Below are positions 14,002 to 23,122 of a DNA stretch of 30,775 bases, one piece after another. Numbering within the stretch: the first letter of the stretch is position 1; the number at the start of each line of letters is the position of its first letter. The translations under genes and the position numbers were made by a program. This DNA is from RGIG4608 sp964534905 (GTDB lineage: Bacteria > Bacillota > Clostridia > Oscillospirales > CAG-272), in contig CAZHPZ010000010.1 of the NCBI GenBank assembly GCA_964534905.1, positions 1-30,775 on the forward strand, given 5' to 3'. Under the pieces are notes generated by a model that had not been told where the DNA came from, searched no databases, and saw only the letters and a program-made list of their open reading frames with translations.

Positions 14002-17000
14002 CCCAATCTCCTTCCTTTTTCTTTGCAATATCCGCCACATTAAGCGTAAGTATCTTGGATATACCGTGCTCCGGCATAGTAACACCGTAGAGCCTGTTAG
14101 CTGATTCCATAGTACCTCGTCTGTGCGTGATGAGTATGAACTGTGTTCCTCCGGTATACTTCTTTATGTATTCCGAGAATCTCGAAACGTTAGCCTCGTC
14201 AAGAGCCGCCTCGATCTCATCAAGGATACAGAACGGAGACGGATTTACCTGAAGCACCGCAAAGAACAGTGCAATGGCAATAAACGCCTGCTCTCCTCCG
14301 GAAAGCTGCATAAGATTTTTTATAATCTTTCCGGGAGGCGCCGCCTTTATCTCTATACCGCAGTTAAGCACGTCATCGGGATCCGAAAGCTGGAGCTCCG
14401 CATAGCCTCCTCCGAACAGCTCGACGAATACACGGTTAAAGTTTTCATTTATTTTGTTAAACGACTCGATAAACGAGGACTTCATTTCGCTGTCCAGCGC
14501 GGAGATGATCTTTTCAAGCTCTGCCTTGGATGCGGTGAGATCCTTTATTTGCTTATCCATATAGTCGTATCTCTCCTTGACCTCCTTATATTTGCTTACG
14601 GAGTCAAGATCAACGCTTCCTATAGCACGGAGCTTGTTTCTGCACTCTGTCTGAAGCCTTGCAAGTGCAGGACGCTCCTCTGCGGTTATCTCCTCATATC
14701 CGAGAGCGATAGCCTGATTTCTCGTAAGCTCGTGTTCGTCCCAAAGCTTGCCGGAAAGCTTATCATACTCATTTTTGAGATTTGTAAGCTTATTTTCGTT
14801 AGAGGAATTTTCCTTAAACAAAATATCTCTGGCGGCACTCTTTTCCTTGATAAGAGCGTTGATGGAATTTATCTTCTTTTCATATTCAAAGCCGTTTTCT
14901 TCAAGACGTGCACGCTTCGCATTAAGCTCTCCGAGTTTAGATTTGCCCTCTGTGAGGCGTTCAATTCCGGATTTTCTTTCATTCTCAAGAGAGGTGAGCC
15001 TGTCTCGGTATCCGTCCACCTTAAGGTCGTGTGCCGATGCATCAAGCGTAAGCGACGCTATATGCTCTCTGCTTCTCTCAATAAGAAGATTTTCGGTTTC
15101 TATATCCTTTTGAAGCTCGTTTATGCGGATATATATTTGTGTAAGGCTCTCTGACAATGAATCCTTTTCATCAGAGAGTGAATTCTTTTTTATATCCTTT
15201 TCAGATCTCAACTCCGCGATAGCCGAAATCTTATCGTCATAAGACGCGATCTGCTCGCTGAGTGCGGCAAAATCCTCATCATAGCGCTCACGCAGCCTTA
15301 CGATGTTATCGTAATCCTCACGCAGCTTTTCCATAAGAGTCTTGTTTGCGTCGATTTTTGCGCAAACCTGCTGAAGCTTTGTATTTTCGCTTGCGGACAT
15401 CAGCGATATTATCTTCTTTCTGTCCTCAAGAGCCTTAATCTCACGCTCTGCCGATGCAATTTCCGCCGAAGATGCATCCTGCGTCTGTAAAAGACTCGAC
15501 ACAGCTTTATCAAGCTCTGCGCATTCCGCCTCAAGGCGCTTTATCTCACCGGCTCTCGACAAAATGCTCTTTCCCTGCTTTACCGAGCCGCCCGTAAACG
15601 AGCCGCCGACATTTATCTGCTGACCGTCAAGCGTAATGGCACGAACTCTGTATTTAAGTGCTCTTGCCATCTCGGTAGCATTATCTATATTATCAAACAC
15701 CGCTATCTTGCCGAGCATATAAGAAACGATATTCATATATTCGCTCTTTGTGCTGACAAGATCGTCCGCAAAGGCTATAAATCCCTTGAATGCAGACGCC
15801 TCCTTAAGCTCCTGAGAAATATTCGGAGCCTTAATTGCGGTCAGTGGCATAAAGGTTGCCCTGCCTTGCTCGCTTCGCTTCAATGCAAGCATAGCCGCCT
15901 TTGCAACGCTCTCGTTTTCGACCACGATGTTCTGTATTGAAGCGCCGAGACTCGTCTCGACCGCCACAACGTATTTATCCTGCACGCTTATCAGCTTCGA
16001 TACGGGGCCGTACACCTTACCGACGCTCTTTCCGTCGGGTGTGAGGAGCTTGCCCTCGGAATATGTCTTCATAATAAAACGAACGCTGTTGTTATATCCC
16101 TCGAACTGATCGTCCATAGCACGGTACGTATCTATTCTCTGCTTAACCGACTGACGCTGAAGCTCCTTTTGATTAAGCTCTGCATCACAGGATTCTTTTC
16201 TTTTGAGAAGTATTTCAAGTGACTCGTTAAGCTCTCCCGCCTTTTCATTGCTTCTTGCGGTATCCTGCTCATACTCGTCAATGGTGCGCTGAATCTTCTT
16301 CCTTTCACCCTCAAATCTCTCGTCTGTTTCGGAATATTCCTTAAGCTGTGAAAGAATAGCGGTATTTTTATCGCTATCCGTGGTTTTTGCGTTTTCTATA
16401 ACGGACAGACGAACATTTACCTGCATTTTTTGCGACTCAAGTGCTCTCATATCGTCAAGAGCAATAGCAATCTCGTCCTCAAGCTTTTCAATCTCCGCAC
16501 CGAGCGTATCTATTTTATCCTGCGTCTCATCGTGACGTGCAAGGCTCTCGCGTGAATCGGACTTGATCTGCTCTATTTTTTCAAAATGCTTGTCTATTTC
16601 TCTGTTTTCATTTTCGATAGAGGCAAGTATTGCGGACTTTGCGTCACCGCTCGCGTCTATCAATGCCTTGATGTGAGAGACGTCGTTTTCGTTTACCTGA
16701 AGAGCACTCTCGATCTTGTGATTTTCATCGGTCTGCTCTCGTATATCGGAAAGAATCTTTTCCGACTCACATCTGTTCTCCTGCGTTACCTGAGAAAGTC
16801 TGTCTCTTTGCTCCTCATACGATAAGATAGCCTCGTCAGCAGCCTCAAGCTCAAACGACGACTGCTTATAGAGCATCTCGACTCTCGCAATATCGTTTCT
16901 GTATTTTTCCGTATCAAAAAACCAAAGCTGAACGTCTGCCTTCTTCTTCGTTTCAAGAAGCTCAATCGCACGCTTCGCTTTTTCCGCTTCCTTTTCCAAA

Positions 17001-17617
17001 GGTCCGACCTGTGCGCTTATTTCAAGGAATATATCGTTAACACGAGTCATATTGTCCTCGGTCTGTGCAAGCTTACGCTCACTCTCCGTTTTCTTATGAC
17101 GGAATTTCGCAATACCGGAGGCGTCCTCGAAAATGCTTCTTCTGTCCTCGCTCTTACGCGATATTATCTCGGCGATCTTACCCTGACCGATGATAGAATA
17201 TCCCTCACGTCCGATACCCGTATTCATAAAGAGCTCGTATATATCCTTAAGTCGTACCGCTCTTTTATTTATAAAATATTCGCTCTCGCCCGAGCGGTAA
17301 TACCGTCTCGTTACGATTACCTCGTCGTACGGTGCGTCGAGTCTGTTCTCGGGGTCCGTGTTATCAAACGTAACCGAAACCTCCGCAAAGCCCATAGGCT
17401 TACGGCTATCCGCGCCTCCGAAGATAACGTCCTCCATCTTGCTTGAGCGCAGGCTCTTTGAGGATATCTCACCAAGTACCCAGCGCATAGCGTCCGAGAT
17501 ATTCGATTTTCCGCTTCCGTTGGGACCTACTATTACAGTAGCCCCCTGCTCAAACGTGAGCTTGGTCTTATCGGGAAACGATTTGAATCCCTGCATTTCA
17601 AGGCTCTTTAAGTACAA
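13985..17617 (-). CDS. smc: Chromosome segregation ATPase SMC
   Basis: Full-length 1210-residue SMC, the core of the bacterial condensin that folds and segregates chromosomes with ScpA and ScpB. Walker A 'GPNGSGKS' is at residues 31-38. Long coiled coils flank a hinge at about 505-640, with the glycine-rich 'INVGGSFTGGSVKQG' segment just after. The ABC signature LSGGEQ is at 1105-1110 and Walker B 'FCILDEIEAALDE' contains D1133 and E1134. The start codon is TTG (17615-17617), supported by AGGAGG 8 nt upstream and by alignment of the first strand to the family. It lies 25 bp after a radical SAM gene and overlaps ftsY, matching the conserved rnc-smc-ftsY neighbourhood. Confidence 0.97.
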   Translation of the reverse strand: MYLKSLEMQGFKSFPDKTKLTFEQGATVIVGPNGSGKSNISDAMRWVLGEISSKSLRSSKMEDVIFGGADSRKPMGFAEVSVTFDNTDPENRLDAPYDEVIVTRRYYRSGESEYFINKRAVRLKDIYELFMNTGIGREGYSIIGQGKIAEIISRKSEDRRSIFEDASGIAKFRHKKTESERKLAQTEDNMTRVNDIFLEISAQVGPLEKEAEKAKRAIELLETKKKADVQLWFFDTEKYRNDIARVEMLYKQSSFELEAADEAILSYEEQRDRLSQVTQENRCESEKILSDIREQTDENHKIESALQVNENDVSHIKALIDASGDAKSAILASIENENREIDKHFEKIEQIKSDSRESLARHDETQDKIDTLGAEIEKLEDEIAIALDDMRALESQKMQVNVRLSVIENAKTTDSDKNTAILSQLKEYSETDERFEGERKKIQRTIDEYEQDTARSNEKAGELNESLEILLKRKESCDAELNQKELQRQSVKQRIDTYRAMDDQFEGYNNSVRFIMKTYSEGKLLTPDGKSVGKVYGPVSKLISVQDKYVVAVETSLGASIQNIVVENESVAKAAMLALKRSEQGRATFMPLTAIKAPNISQELKEASAFKGFIAFADDLVSTKSEYMNIVSYMLGKIAVFDNIDNATEMARALKYRVRAITLDGQQINVGGSFTGGSVKQGKSILSRAGEIKRLEAECAELDKAVSSLLQTQDASSAEIASAEREIKALEDRKKIISLMSASENTKLQQVCAKIDANKTLMEKLREDYDNIVRLRERYDEDFAALSEQIASYDDKISAIAELRSEKDIKKNSLSDEKDSLSESLTQIYIRINELQKDIETENLLIERSREHIASLTLDASAHDLKVDGYRDRLTSLENERKSGIERLTEGKSKLGELNAKRARLEENGFEYEKKINSINALIKEKSAARDILFKENSSNENKLTNLKNEYDKLSGKLWDEHELTRNQAIALGYEEITAEERPALARLQTECRNKLRAIGSVDLDSVSKYKEVKERYDYMDKQIKDLTASKAELEKIISALDSEMKSSFIESFNKINENFNRVFVELFGGGYAELQLSDPDDVLNCGIEIKAAPPGKIIKNLMQLSGGEQAFIAIALFFAVLQVNPSPFCILDEIEAALDEANVSRFSEYIKKYTGGTQFILITHRRGTMESANRLYGVTMPEHGISKILTLNVADIAKKKEGDWDGIFG

Positions 17618-17642
17618 TGCCGTATCCTCCTATGTCAAGGGC

Positions 17643-18668
17643 TTAGCCGTTAAAATTAAAATCTATTATTATATTATACCGCAAAAGCTCGTTTTTTTCA
17701 AGAACTTTTACACGCTTTATGCCGTATTTTTCCGTAATTTTTTTGATATTTGCACGTTTTTGCCCCACAACCTTTGAAATTTCGTGAGGGGGACAGTAGA
17801 TCGCAACCGTATCGGGTAGCGCATCACCGTCAAAGCGATCGAGCATATCGCATATTTTATCAAAATATACCGCGCTCATCGCAAGCTCTCCAATGGCACT
17901 GTGATTGGCTCCGCCGCACACCTTATCCTCGGACGAAAGGTTTTCTCCCGAGCAAAGTCCCACTCTGATACAGGGGACTTCGTTTTCGATAAATACCTTA
18001 AGTGCCTCCTTGGTACGAAAGACCGCATCATCGCACTCAAGGGCTTCATATTCTCCCCTTCTCATCATCTCGCAAAGTTCCGTCTCGTAAAAAACGACCG
18101 TGGGATATATTCTCGCTCCGTCAGCCCCCATCTCACATATACGGCGTGCCGTATATATTTCCTTTGACACATCCGATTTCGGCAGTCCTATCATCATCTG
18201 TCCTATTAGCTCAAGGCCGCGGCTCTTTATCATAGCGCACGCCCTCTCGGCGCATTGCGCATCGTGTCCGCGTCGGCAAGCGTCAAGAACGTCTCCGTCC
18301 ATGCTCTGAAGTCCGAGCTCCACTGTTTTTACCGAATAAGAGGTCAAAATATCAAGTATTTCATCATTTATGTAATCGGGACGTGTCGACAGTCTTATAG
18401 AGCTTACTCTGCCGTCATCAACGTATTTTTGCGCGATATCGAGCAGATCGGTCATAAGCTTTCTGTCGATTCCCGTAAATGAGCCGCCGAAAAACGCTAT
18501 TTCAACGCAGTCTTGTTCATCAACCGTCGAGAGTGCATTTTCGATGTCCGCAGATACTGCCGATATATCAAAGCTCATCCTGCCGGATATAGACCTCTGA
18601 TTGCAAAAAACGCACATATTCGGGCAGCCGAGATGCGGTATAAAAATCGGTATATTTATATGTCGCAC
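17643..18668 (-). CDS. Radical SAM protein, Elp3-like, without acetyltransferase domain
   Basis: Predicted 341-residue iron-sulfur enzyme. The [4Fe-4S]-binding motif is C15-x3-C19-x2-C22 ('CPNMCVFCNQ'), followed by an Elp3/oxygen-independent-coproporphyrinogen-oxidase-like barrel with 'IAFFGGSFTGI', 'RLSTRPDYI' and 'VELGLQSMDGDVLDACRRGH'. The acetyltransferase domain of true Elp3 is absent. The C-terminus is a short basic domain. The GTG start (18666-18668) follows AGGAGGG by about 10 nt. Its place between rnc and smc recurs in Clostridia and suggests an RNA- or translation-related job. The substrate is not known, and annotation should stop at the family. Confidence 0.85.
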   Translation of the reverse strand: MRHINIPIFIPHLGCPNMCVFCNQRSISGRMSFDISAVSADIENALSTVDEQDCVEIAFFGGSFTGIDRKLMTDLLDIAQKYVDDGRVSSIRLSTRPDYINDEILDILTSYSVKTVELGLQSMDGDVLDACRRGHDAQCAERACAMIKSRGLELIGQMMIGLPKSDVSKEIYTARRICEMGADGARIYPTVVFYETELCEMMRRGEYEALECDDAVFRTKEALKVFIENEVPCIRVGLCSGENLSSEDKVCGGANHSAIGELAMSAVYFDKICDMLDRFDGDALPDTVAIYCPPHEISKVVGQKRANIKKITEKYGIKRVKVLEKNELLRYNIIIDFNFNG

Positions 18669-18699
18669 AGGGTATTTTCCCTCCTTTTAACCTTTTTAT

Positions 18700-18737
18700 A
18701 AAAGCAAGAAAGGGAACCGCAGCAAAGCCGCGATTCC
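18700..18737 (-). terminator. Probable terminator after rnc
   Basis: An 11-bp stem with two wobble-type positions (18713-18723 paired with 18727-18737, AAA loop on the plus strand) is followed on the minus strand by an interrupted T-rich tail. It separates rnc from the radical SAM-smc run. The interrupted T-tract makes it leaky at best. Confidence 0.5.
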
Positions 18738-18748
18738 AATTTCCGAAT

Positions 18749-19462
18749 TCATATCTCTCCGAAGAGAGCAAGCGCCTCCTTAGCGGCATTTTGCTCCGCC
18801 TCACGCTTGGTTCTGCCCCTACCGCGTCCGATAATATTCGAGTTCATTCTCGCTTCGACCTCAAAGATCTTGTTATGATCGGGGCCGCTTGACGAAACAA
18901 GGGCATAAGCGAGGATATCCTCGCCCGATTGCTGTATTATCTGCTGAAGCTCGGATTTGTAATCCTTTTCTATCGCTCCGTTCTCCCATGCGTCAAGCTC
19001 CTTTTCAAAGAGCGGGTGCACAAGGGAGGCAATAAAGCTCATTCTGTCGGGTGCGCCGTCAAGATAGATAGCACCCATAACCGCTTCAAATGTATTTTCA
19101 AGCAGACTTTTTCTCTGTCTTGCGTTATTTTTTTCCTCACCGTTTCCGAGATAGAAATACGAGCCGAGGTCAAATTCCTTTGCATATGACGAAAGAGCGT
19201 CACGGCATACGATAACCGCACGGCGGCGTGTAAGCTCTCCCTCTGGAGAATCGGGATATCTGTTAAAAAGATAATCCGCGGCAATTATCGAAAGCACGCT
19301 GTCGCCGAGAAATTCAAGACGTTCGTTGCATTCGATGCTTTTTCCCTTGAGCTTAAGCTCGTTTGAATACGATGAGTGTGTAAGTGCAGTCTTAAGATAA
19401 GCAATATTCGAGAATTTATAACCAAGCTGCTCTTCAAGCTCCGAAAGATTTTTGTTCTGCAT
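18749..19462 (-). CDS. rnc: Ribonuclease III
   Basis: Double-strand-specific endoribonuclease of 237 residues processing rRNA precursors and structured mRNAs. The signature 'NERLEFLGDSVLS' (residues 46-58) supplies acidic metal ligands including E50 and D54. 'NTFEAVMGAIYLD' (123-135) supplies E126. A double-stranded RNA-binding domain fills ~167-235, ending in the 'GRGRTKREAEQNAAKEAL' motif. AAGGA lies about 9 nt before the ATG. It follows trmFO by 20 bp and closes that transcript, judging by the hairpin downstream. Confidence 0.96.
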   Translation of the reverse strand: MQNKNLSELEEQLGYKFSNIAYLKTALTHSSYSNELKLKGKSIECNERLEFLGDSVLSIIAADYLFNRYPDSPEGELTRRRAVIVCRDALSSYAKEFDLGSYFYLGNGEEKNNARQRKSLLENTFEAVMGAIYLDGAPDRMSFIASLVHPLFEKELDAWENGAIEKDYKSELQQIIQQSGEDILAYALVSSSGPDHNKIFEVEARMNSNIIGRGRGRTKREAEQNAAKEALALFGEI

Positions 19463-19482
19463 TTCTTAAGATCCTTTCTCTT

Positions 19483-20820
19483 TTATTTAATGGCTATTCG
19501 CTCTGCAAGGGTGTCGATCGCGGCAAGTGCACGCGCGGCAATCTCCTCATTTTTGGCGCTCTTACCGCCCTTTACCTTATATCCGAGCGGCTTAACTATG
19601 CCGAAATTGGCGTTCATAGGCACAAATTTGCCCGTGCTTCCCCTCTCCACATAATTTGCCATAGATCCGAGCATTGATTCGTCGGGGAAAGTAACTCCCT
19701 CCTCCTCAAGCGCTCTCATAGCCGCATTTATTCCGGCAACAAGTCCGGATCCCGCGGATTCTATATATCCCTCAACACCCGTCATCTGACCTGCGAAGAA
19801 TATATTGGGATTATTTATCATCGAATAATCGTTTTTCAGAAGCCCCGGAGAGTTAAGATACGTGTTTCTGTGCATAATACCGTATCTCAAAAACTCCGCA
19901 TTTTCAAGTCCCGGTATCATTCTGAAAACTCTTCTCTGCTCCGGAAAAGCAAGATGAGTCTGGAAGCCGACTATATTATACATCGTACCCTCAACGTTTT
20001 CCTTGCGAAGCTGAACTACCGCAAAGGATTCCCTGTTCGTTCTCGGATCAACAAGTCCTACGGGCTTAAGAGGACCGTAACAAAGCGTATCATATCCGCG
20101 ACGTGCCATTACCTCAACGGGCATACAGCCTTCAAATACGTTGAGCTTTTTCTGCTCCTCACGGTCAAACTCCTTGATTTCCGCCTCTCTTGCTCCGATG
20201 AGCTCACGATAAAACGCATCATACTGCTCACGTGTCATAGGACAGTTGATATAATCCGCATCTCCCTTATCGTAACGCGACGCAAAGAACGCAACGTCCA
20301 TATCTATACTTGAAAAGTCGACTATGGGAGCGGCGGCGTCAAAGAAATGAAGCCCCGAGCAGCCGAGAGTGTGCTCGATGTATTCCGCCATGGCGTCACT
20401 TGTGAGAGGTCCCGTTGCCACAACGGTTATCTCATCCTCGGCAATATCACGCATTTCAGCGGGAATTACTTCAATGAGCGGATGATTTTTAATCTTTTCC
20501 GTTATAAAATCGGAAAAAAGCTCTCTGTCAACCGCAAGAGCCGAGCCTGCGGGAACCTTTGTATTTTCGGCAGCGGTCATTATGAGAGATCCGAGTCTTC
20601 TCATTTCTTCCTTGAGAAGTCCGACCGCATTCGTTACGCTGTCGGAACGGAGAGAGTTTGAGCAAACAAGCTCCGCAAAGCCCTCTCTGTGATGTGCGGG
20701 AGTATATTTTTCGGGCTTCATCTCATAAAGCCTTACCTGAACTCCGCGCTGTGCTATCTGCCACGCAGCCTCGCATCCCGCAAGTCCTGCTCCGTAAACA
20801 TTTACGTGCTTTTTACTCAT
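19483..20820 (-). CDS. trmFO: Folate/FAD-dependent tRNA m5U54 methyltransferase TrmFO
   Basis: Flavoprotein of 445 residues making 5-methyluridine at position 54 of tRNA from methylenetetrahydrofolate, the Gram-positive alternative to TrmA. The FAD-binding 'VYGAGLAGCEAAW' (G10, G12, G15) starts the protein. Catalytic cysteines are present: C53 in 'ELVCSNSLRSD' and C232 in 'FEGCMPVEVMA'. The C-terminal 'GYIESAGSGLVAGINAA' closes the FAD site. Its ATG overlaps the topA stop codon as ATGAGTAA, with GGGAGG about 6 nt upstream. The topA-trmFO pairing is widespread in Bacillota. Confidence 0.96.
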   Translation of the reverse strand: MSKKHVNVYGAGLAGCEAAWQIAQRGVQVRLYEMKPEKYTPAHHREGFAELVCSNSLRSDSVTNAVGLLKEEMRRLGSLIMTAAENTKVPAGSALAVDRELFSDFITEKIKNHPLIEVIPAEMRDIAEDEITVVATGPLTSDAMAEYIEHTLGCSGLHFFDAAAPIVDFSSIDMDVAFFASRYDKGDADYINCPMTREQYDAFYRELIGAREAEIKEFDREEQKKLNVFEGCMPVEVMARRGYDTLCYGPLKPVGLVDPRTNRESFAVVQLRKENVEGTMYNIVGFQTHLAFPEQRRVFRMIPGLENAEFLRYGIMHRNTYLNSPGLLKNDYSMINNPNIFFAGQMTGVEGYIESAGSGLVAGINAAMRALEEEGVTFPDESMLGSMANYVERGSTGKFVPMNANFGIVKPLGYKVKGGKSAKNEEIAARALAAIDTLAERIAIK

Positions 20821-23104
20821 TTATGTCCTCCCGCTCCGATTCCGGGGCAATATCTCTCTTATATCCGCATGCCTTATCCGCGCAGACAAGCTGATTTTTG
20901 CCCTTCTTTCTGAAAAGCATCTTGCCGCAATCGGGGCATTTTTCCGCAGTGGGCATATCCCACGAAGAAAAGCTGCACTTCGGATAGCTCTCGCAGCTGT
21001 AAAATACGGTCTTTTTCTTTCCGTATTTCGTAATTATCTTTCCGCCGCAATCGGGACAAGGAACGTCAAGCTCACGGTTTTTGGTCTTAATAAATTTACA
21101 TTCGGGATATCTCGAGCAGGCGTAAAATGTTCCGTATCTGCTTGAACGCAGCACCATATCCGAGCCGCATTTTTCACACTTGAAATCGGCAATAACGCTC
21201 GTGCTCTTCTCTACGCTCTCGCCGTTCTCGCCCTGAGGTGTGAGAGGCTTTGTGTTTCTGCACTTGGGAAAATTCGGGCATGCGGCGAACTTACCGTATT
21301 TACCCATTCTGACCACCATCTTGCTTCCGCACTTCTCGCACACGATATCGGTCTCCTCCACGGGAACCTTTATATCCTGTGATCCGATCTTTTCCTCTGC
21401 TCTTTGGAGATCAACCTTAAAATCCCTCCAGAAGTCATTTAAAACGTCGATATATTCAATGGATCCTGCCTCAATCTTATCGAGATTTGTCTCCATATTC
21501 GCCGTAAAGCGATAATCCATAATATCCTCGAAATTCTCCTGCATTATCTTTGTAGTGAGTATTCCGAGCTCGGTGGGAACCAAGGATTTACCCTCTCTGC
21601 GAACGTAATTTCTTGCGATGATTGTAGTTATTATGGGCGTATACGTGCTCGGTCTGCCTATCCCCTTTTCCTCAAGAAACTTGATGAGTGACGCCTCGGT
21701 ATATCTCGGAGGTGCCTCTGTAAAATGCTTCTCGGGCACGATGCTCTCGGCACTCAAGCGCTCGCCGTCCGAAAGCTCTGGAATCCTGATATCCTTAACC
21801 GGAGCGACATCGTCCGATGACGACTTCTGCTCCTCGGTAGCCTCATACAAAGCCATATAACCGCCGAACGCCACGCTGTATCCGCTTGCACGGAAAATAT
21901 ATCCGCCGCTTTCGAAATCAGCCGTTATGGTATTGAGAGTTGCGGACTGCATCTGCGACGCCATAAATCTCTCCCATATCAGCTTATAGAGCTTATATTG
22001 GTCGTTTGTAAGCGATTTTCTGACAAGTGCGGGCGTAAGCTCTACCTTTGACGGTCTTATAGCCTCGTGAGCGTCCTGTGCGCCCTTTCCCGTCTTATAT
22101 TTTCTCGGAGTGCGGGGAACGTATGCCTCTCCGTATTTTTGAATTATAAATTCCTTTGCCGCAGCCTGAGCGTCCTCCGACACACGGAGAGAGTCCGTTC
22201 TCATATAGGTTATAAGACCCTGAACGCCGCCGAGTTCACTTCCGAGATTAATTCCCTCGTAAAGCTCCTGTGCAACCTTCATTGTGCGGGCAGACTGAAA
22301 TCCGAGCTTATATGATGCCTCCTGCTGAAGCGTCGACGTCATAAACGGAGGCGCGGGCATCTTATGCTTATCGGATTTTTTAACCGATTTTACATAAAAT
22401 TCGCCGTTCTCCACCGCAGAAAGAACCTTATCGGTATCCTCTCGGCACGTAAGCTTAAGCTTACCGTTCTCATTTCCCCAGAAGCGAACGGATACACTCT
22501 TACCATCGGAATTTTTAAGCTCTGCCTCGATCGTCCAATATTCGGAGGGTACGAACGATGATATCTCGTTCTCGCGCTCAACGATTATCTTGGTTGCCAC
22601 TGACTGAACACGTCCTGCGGAAAGTCCGCTCTTAACGGTCTTCCAAAGCAGTGGGCTGATCTTATATCCCACTATTCTGTCAAGTATTCTTCTTGTCTGC
22701 TGAGAATTGACGAGATTCATATCTATGCATCTCGGCTCCTTTATCGACGCCTTTACGACAGCGGGAGTAATTTCGTTAAAGCTTACTCGAAGCGTTTTAT
22801 CGACTGGAATGTCCAGCACAGTCGCCAAATGCCATGCAATCGCCTCTCCCTCACGGTCGGGGTCGGTTGCAAGAAATACCTTTTTGGCGTTTTTCGCTTC
22901 TTTTTTTATTTCCTTGATAAGATCTCCCTTACCTCTGATATTTATATAATGTGCGTCAAATCCATTTTCGATATCAACGCCGAGTGTACTTTTCGGCAGG
23001 TCACGGAAATGACCGTTTGATGCCACTACCTTATAATTTGAGCCGAGATATTTCTTTATCGGCCCCGCCTTTGTGGGTGACTCCACGATAACGAGATTTG
23101 CCAT
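20813..23104 (-). CDS. topA: DNA topoisomerase I
   Basis: Type IA topoisomerase of 763 residues relaxing negative supercoils. The TOPRIM domain has 'VESPTKA' with E8 and the acidic triad 'DPDREGE' (81-87). The catalytic tyrosine is Y300 in 'GLITYMRTDS'. The C-terminus carries four cysteine zinc ribbons of the CxxCG...CxxxxxxC type, starting near residue 590 and ending with 'CPDCGKMLFRKKG...CADKAC'. AAGGAA lies 5 nt before the ATG. dprA ends 18 bp upstream and trmFO overlaps the stop by 8 bp, so the three are almost certainly co-transcribed. Confidence 0.97.
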   Translation of the reverse strand: MANLVIVESPTKAGPIKKYLGSNYKVVASNGHFRDLPKSTLGVDIENGFDAHYINIRGKGDLIKEIKKEAKNAKKVFLATDPDREGEAIAWHLATVLDIPVDKTLRVSFNEITPAVVKASIKEPRCIDMNLVNSQQTRRILDRIVGYKISPLLWKTVKSGLSAGRVQSVATKIIVERENEISSFVPSEYWTIEAELKNSDGKSVSVRFWGNENGKLKLTCREDTDKVLSAVENGEFYVKSVKKSDKHKMPAPPFMTSTLQQEASYKLGFQSARTMKVAQELYEGINLGSELGGVQGLITYMRTDSLRVSEDAQAAAKEFIIQKYGEAYVPRTPRKYKTGKGAQDAHEAIRPSKVELTPALVRKSLTNDQYKLYKLIWERFMASQMQSATLNTITADFESGGYIFRASGYSVAFGGYMALYEATEEQKSSSDDVAPVKDIRIPELSDGERLSAESIVPEKHFTEAPPRYTEASLIKFLEEKGIGRPSTYTPIITTIIARNYVRREGKSLVPTELGILTTKIMQENFEDIMDYRFTANMETNLDKIEAGSIEYIDVLNDFWRDFKVDLQRAEEKIGSQDIKVPVEETDIVCEKCGSKMVVRMGKYGKFAACPNFPKCRNTKPLTPQGENGESVEKSTSVIADFKCEKCGSDMVLRSSRYGTFYACSRYPECKFIKTKNRELDVPCPDCGGKIITKYGKKKTVFYSCESYPKCSFSSWDMPTAEKCPDCGKMLFRKKGKNQLVCADKACGYKRDIAPESEREDINE

Positions 23105-23122
23105 ATAATTTCCTTTCTTGGT

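Noticed and set aside
14123..15154. Plus-strand 343-codon frame inside smc
   Set aside because: Antisense to the SMC C-terminal coiled coil and head; composition is shadow-like and has no start signal.
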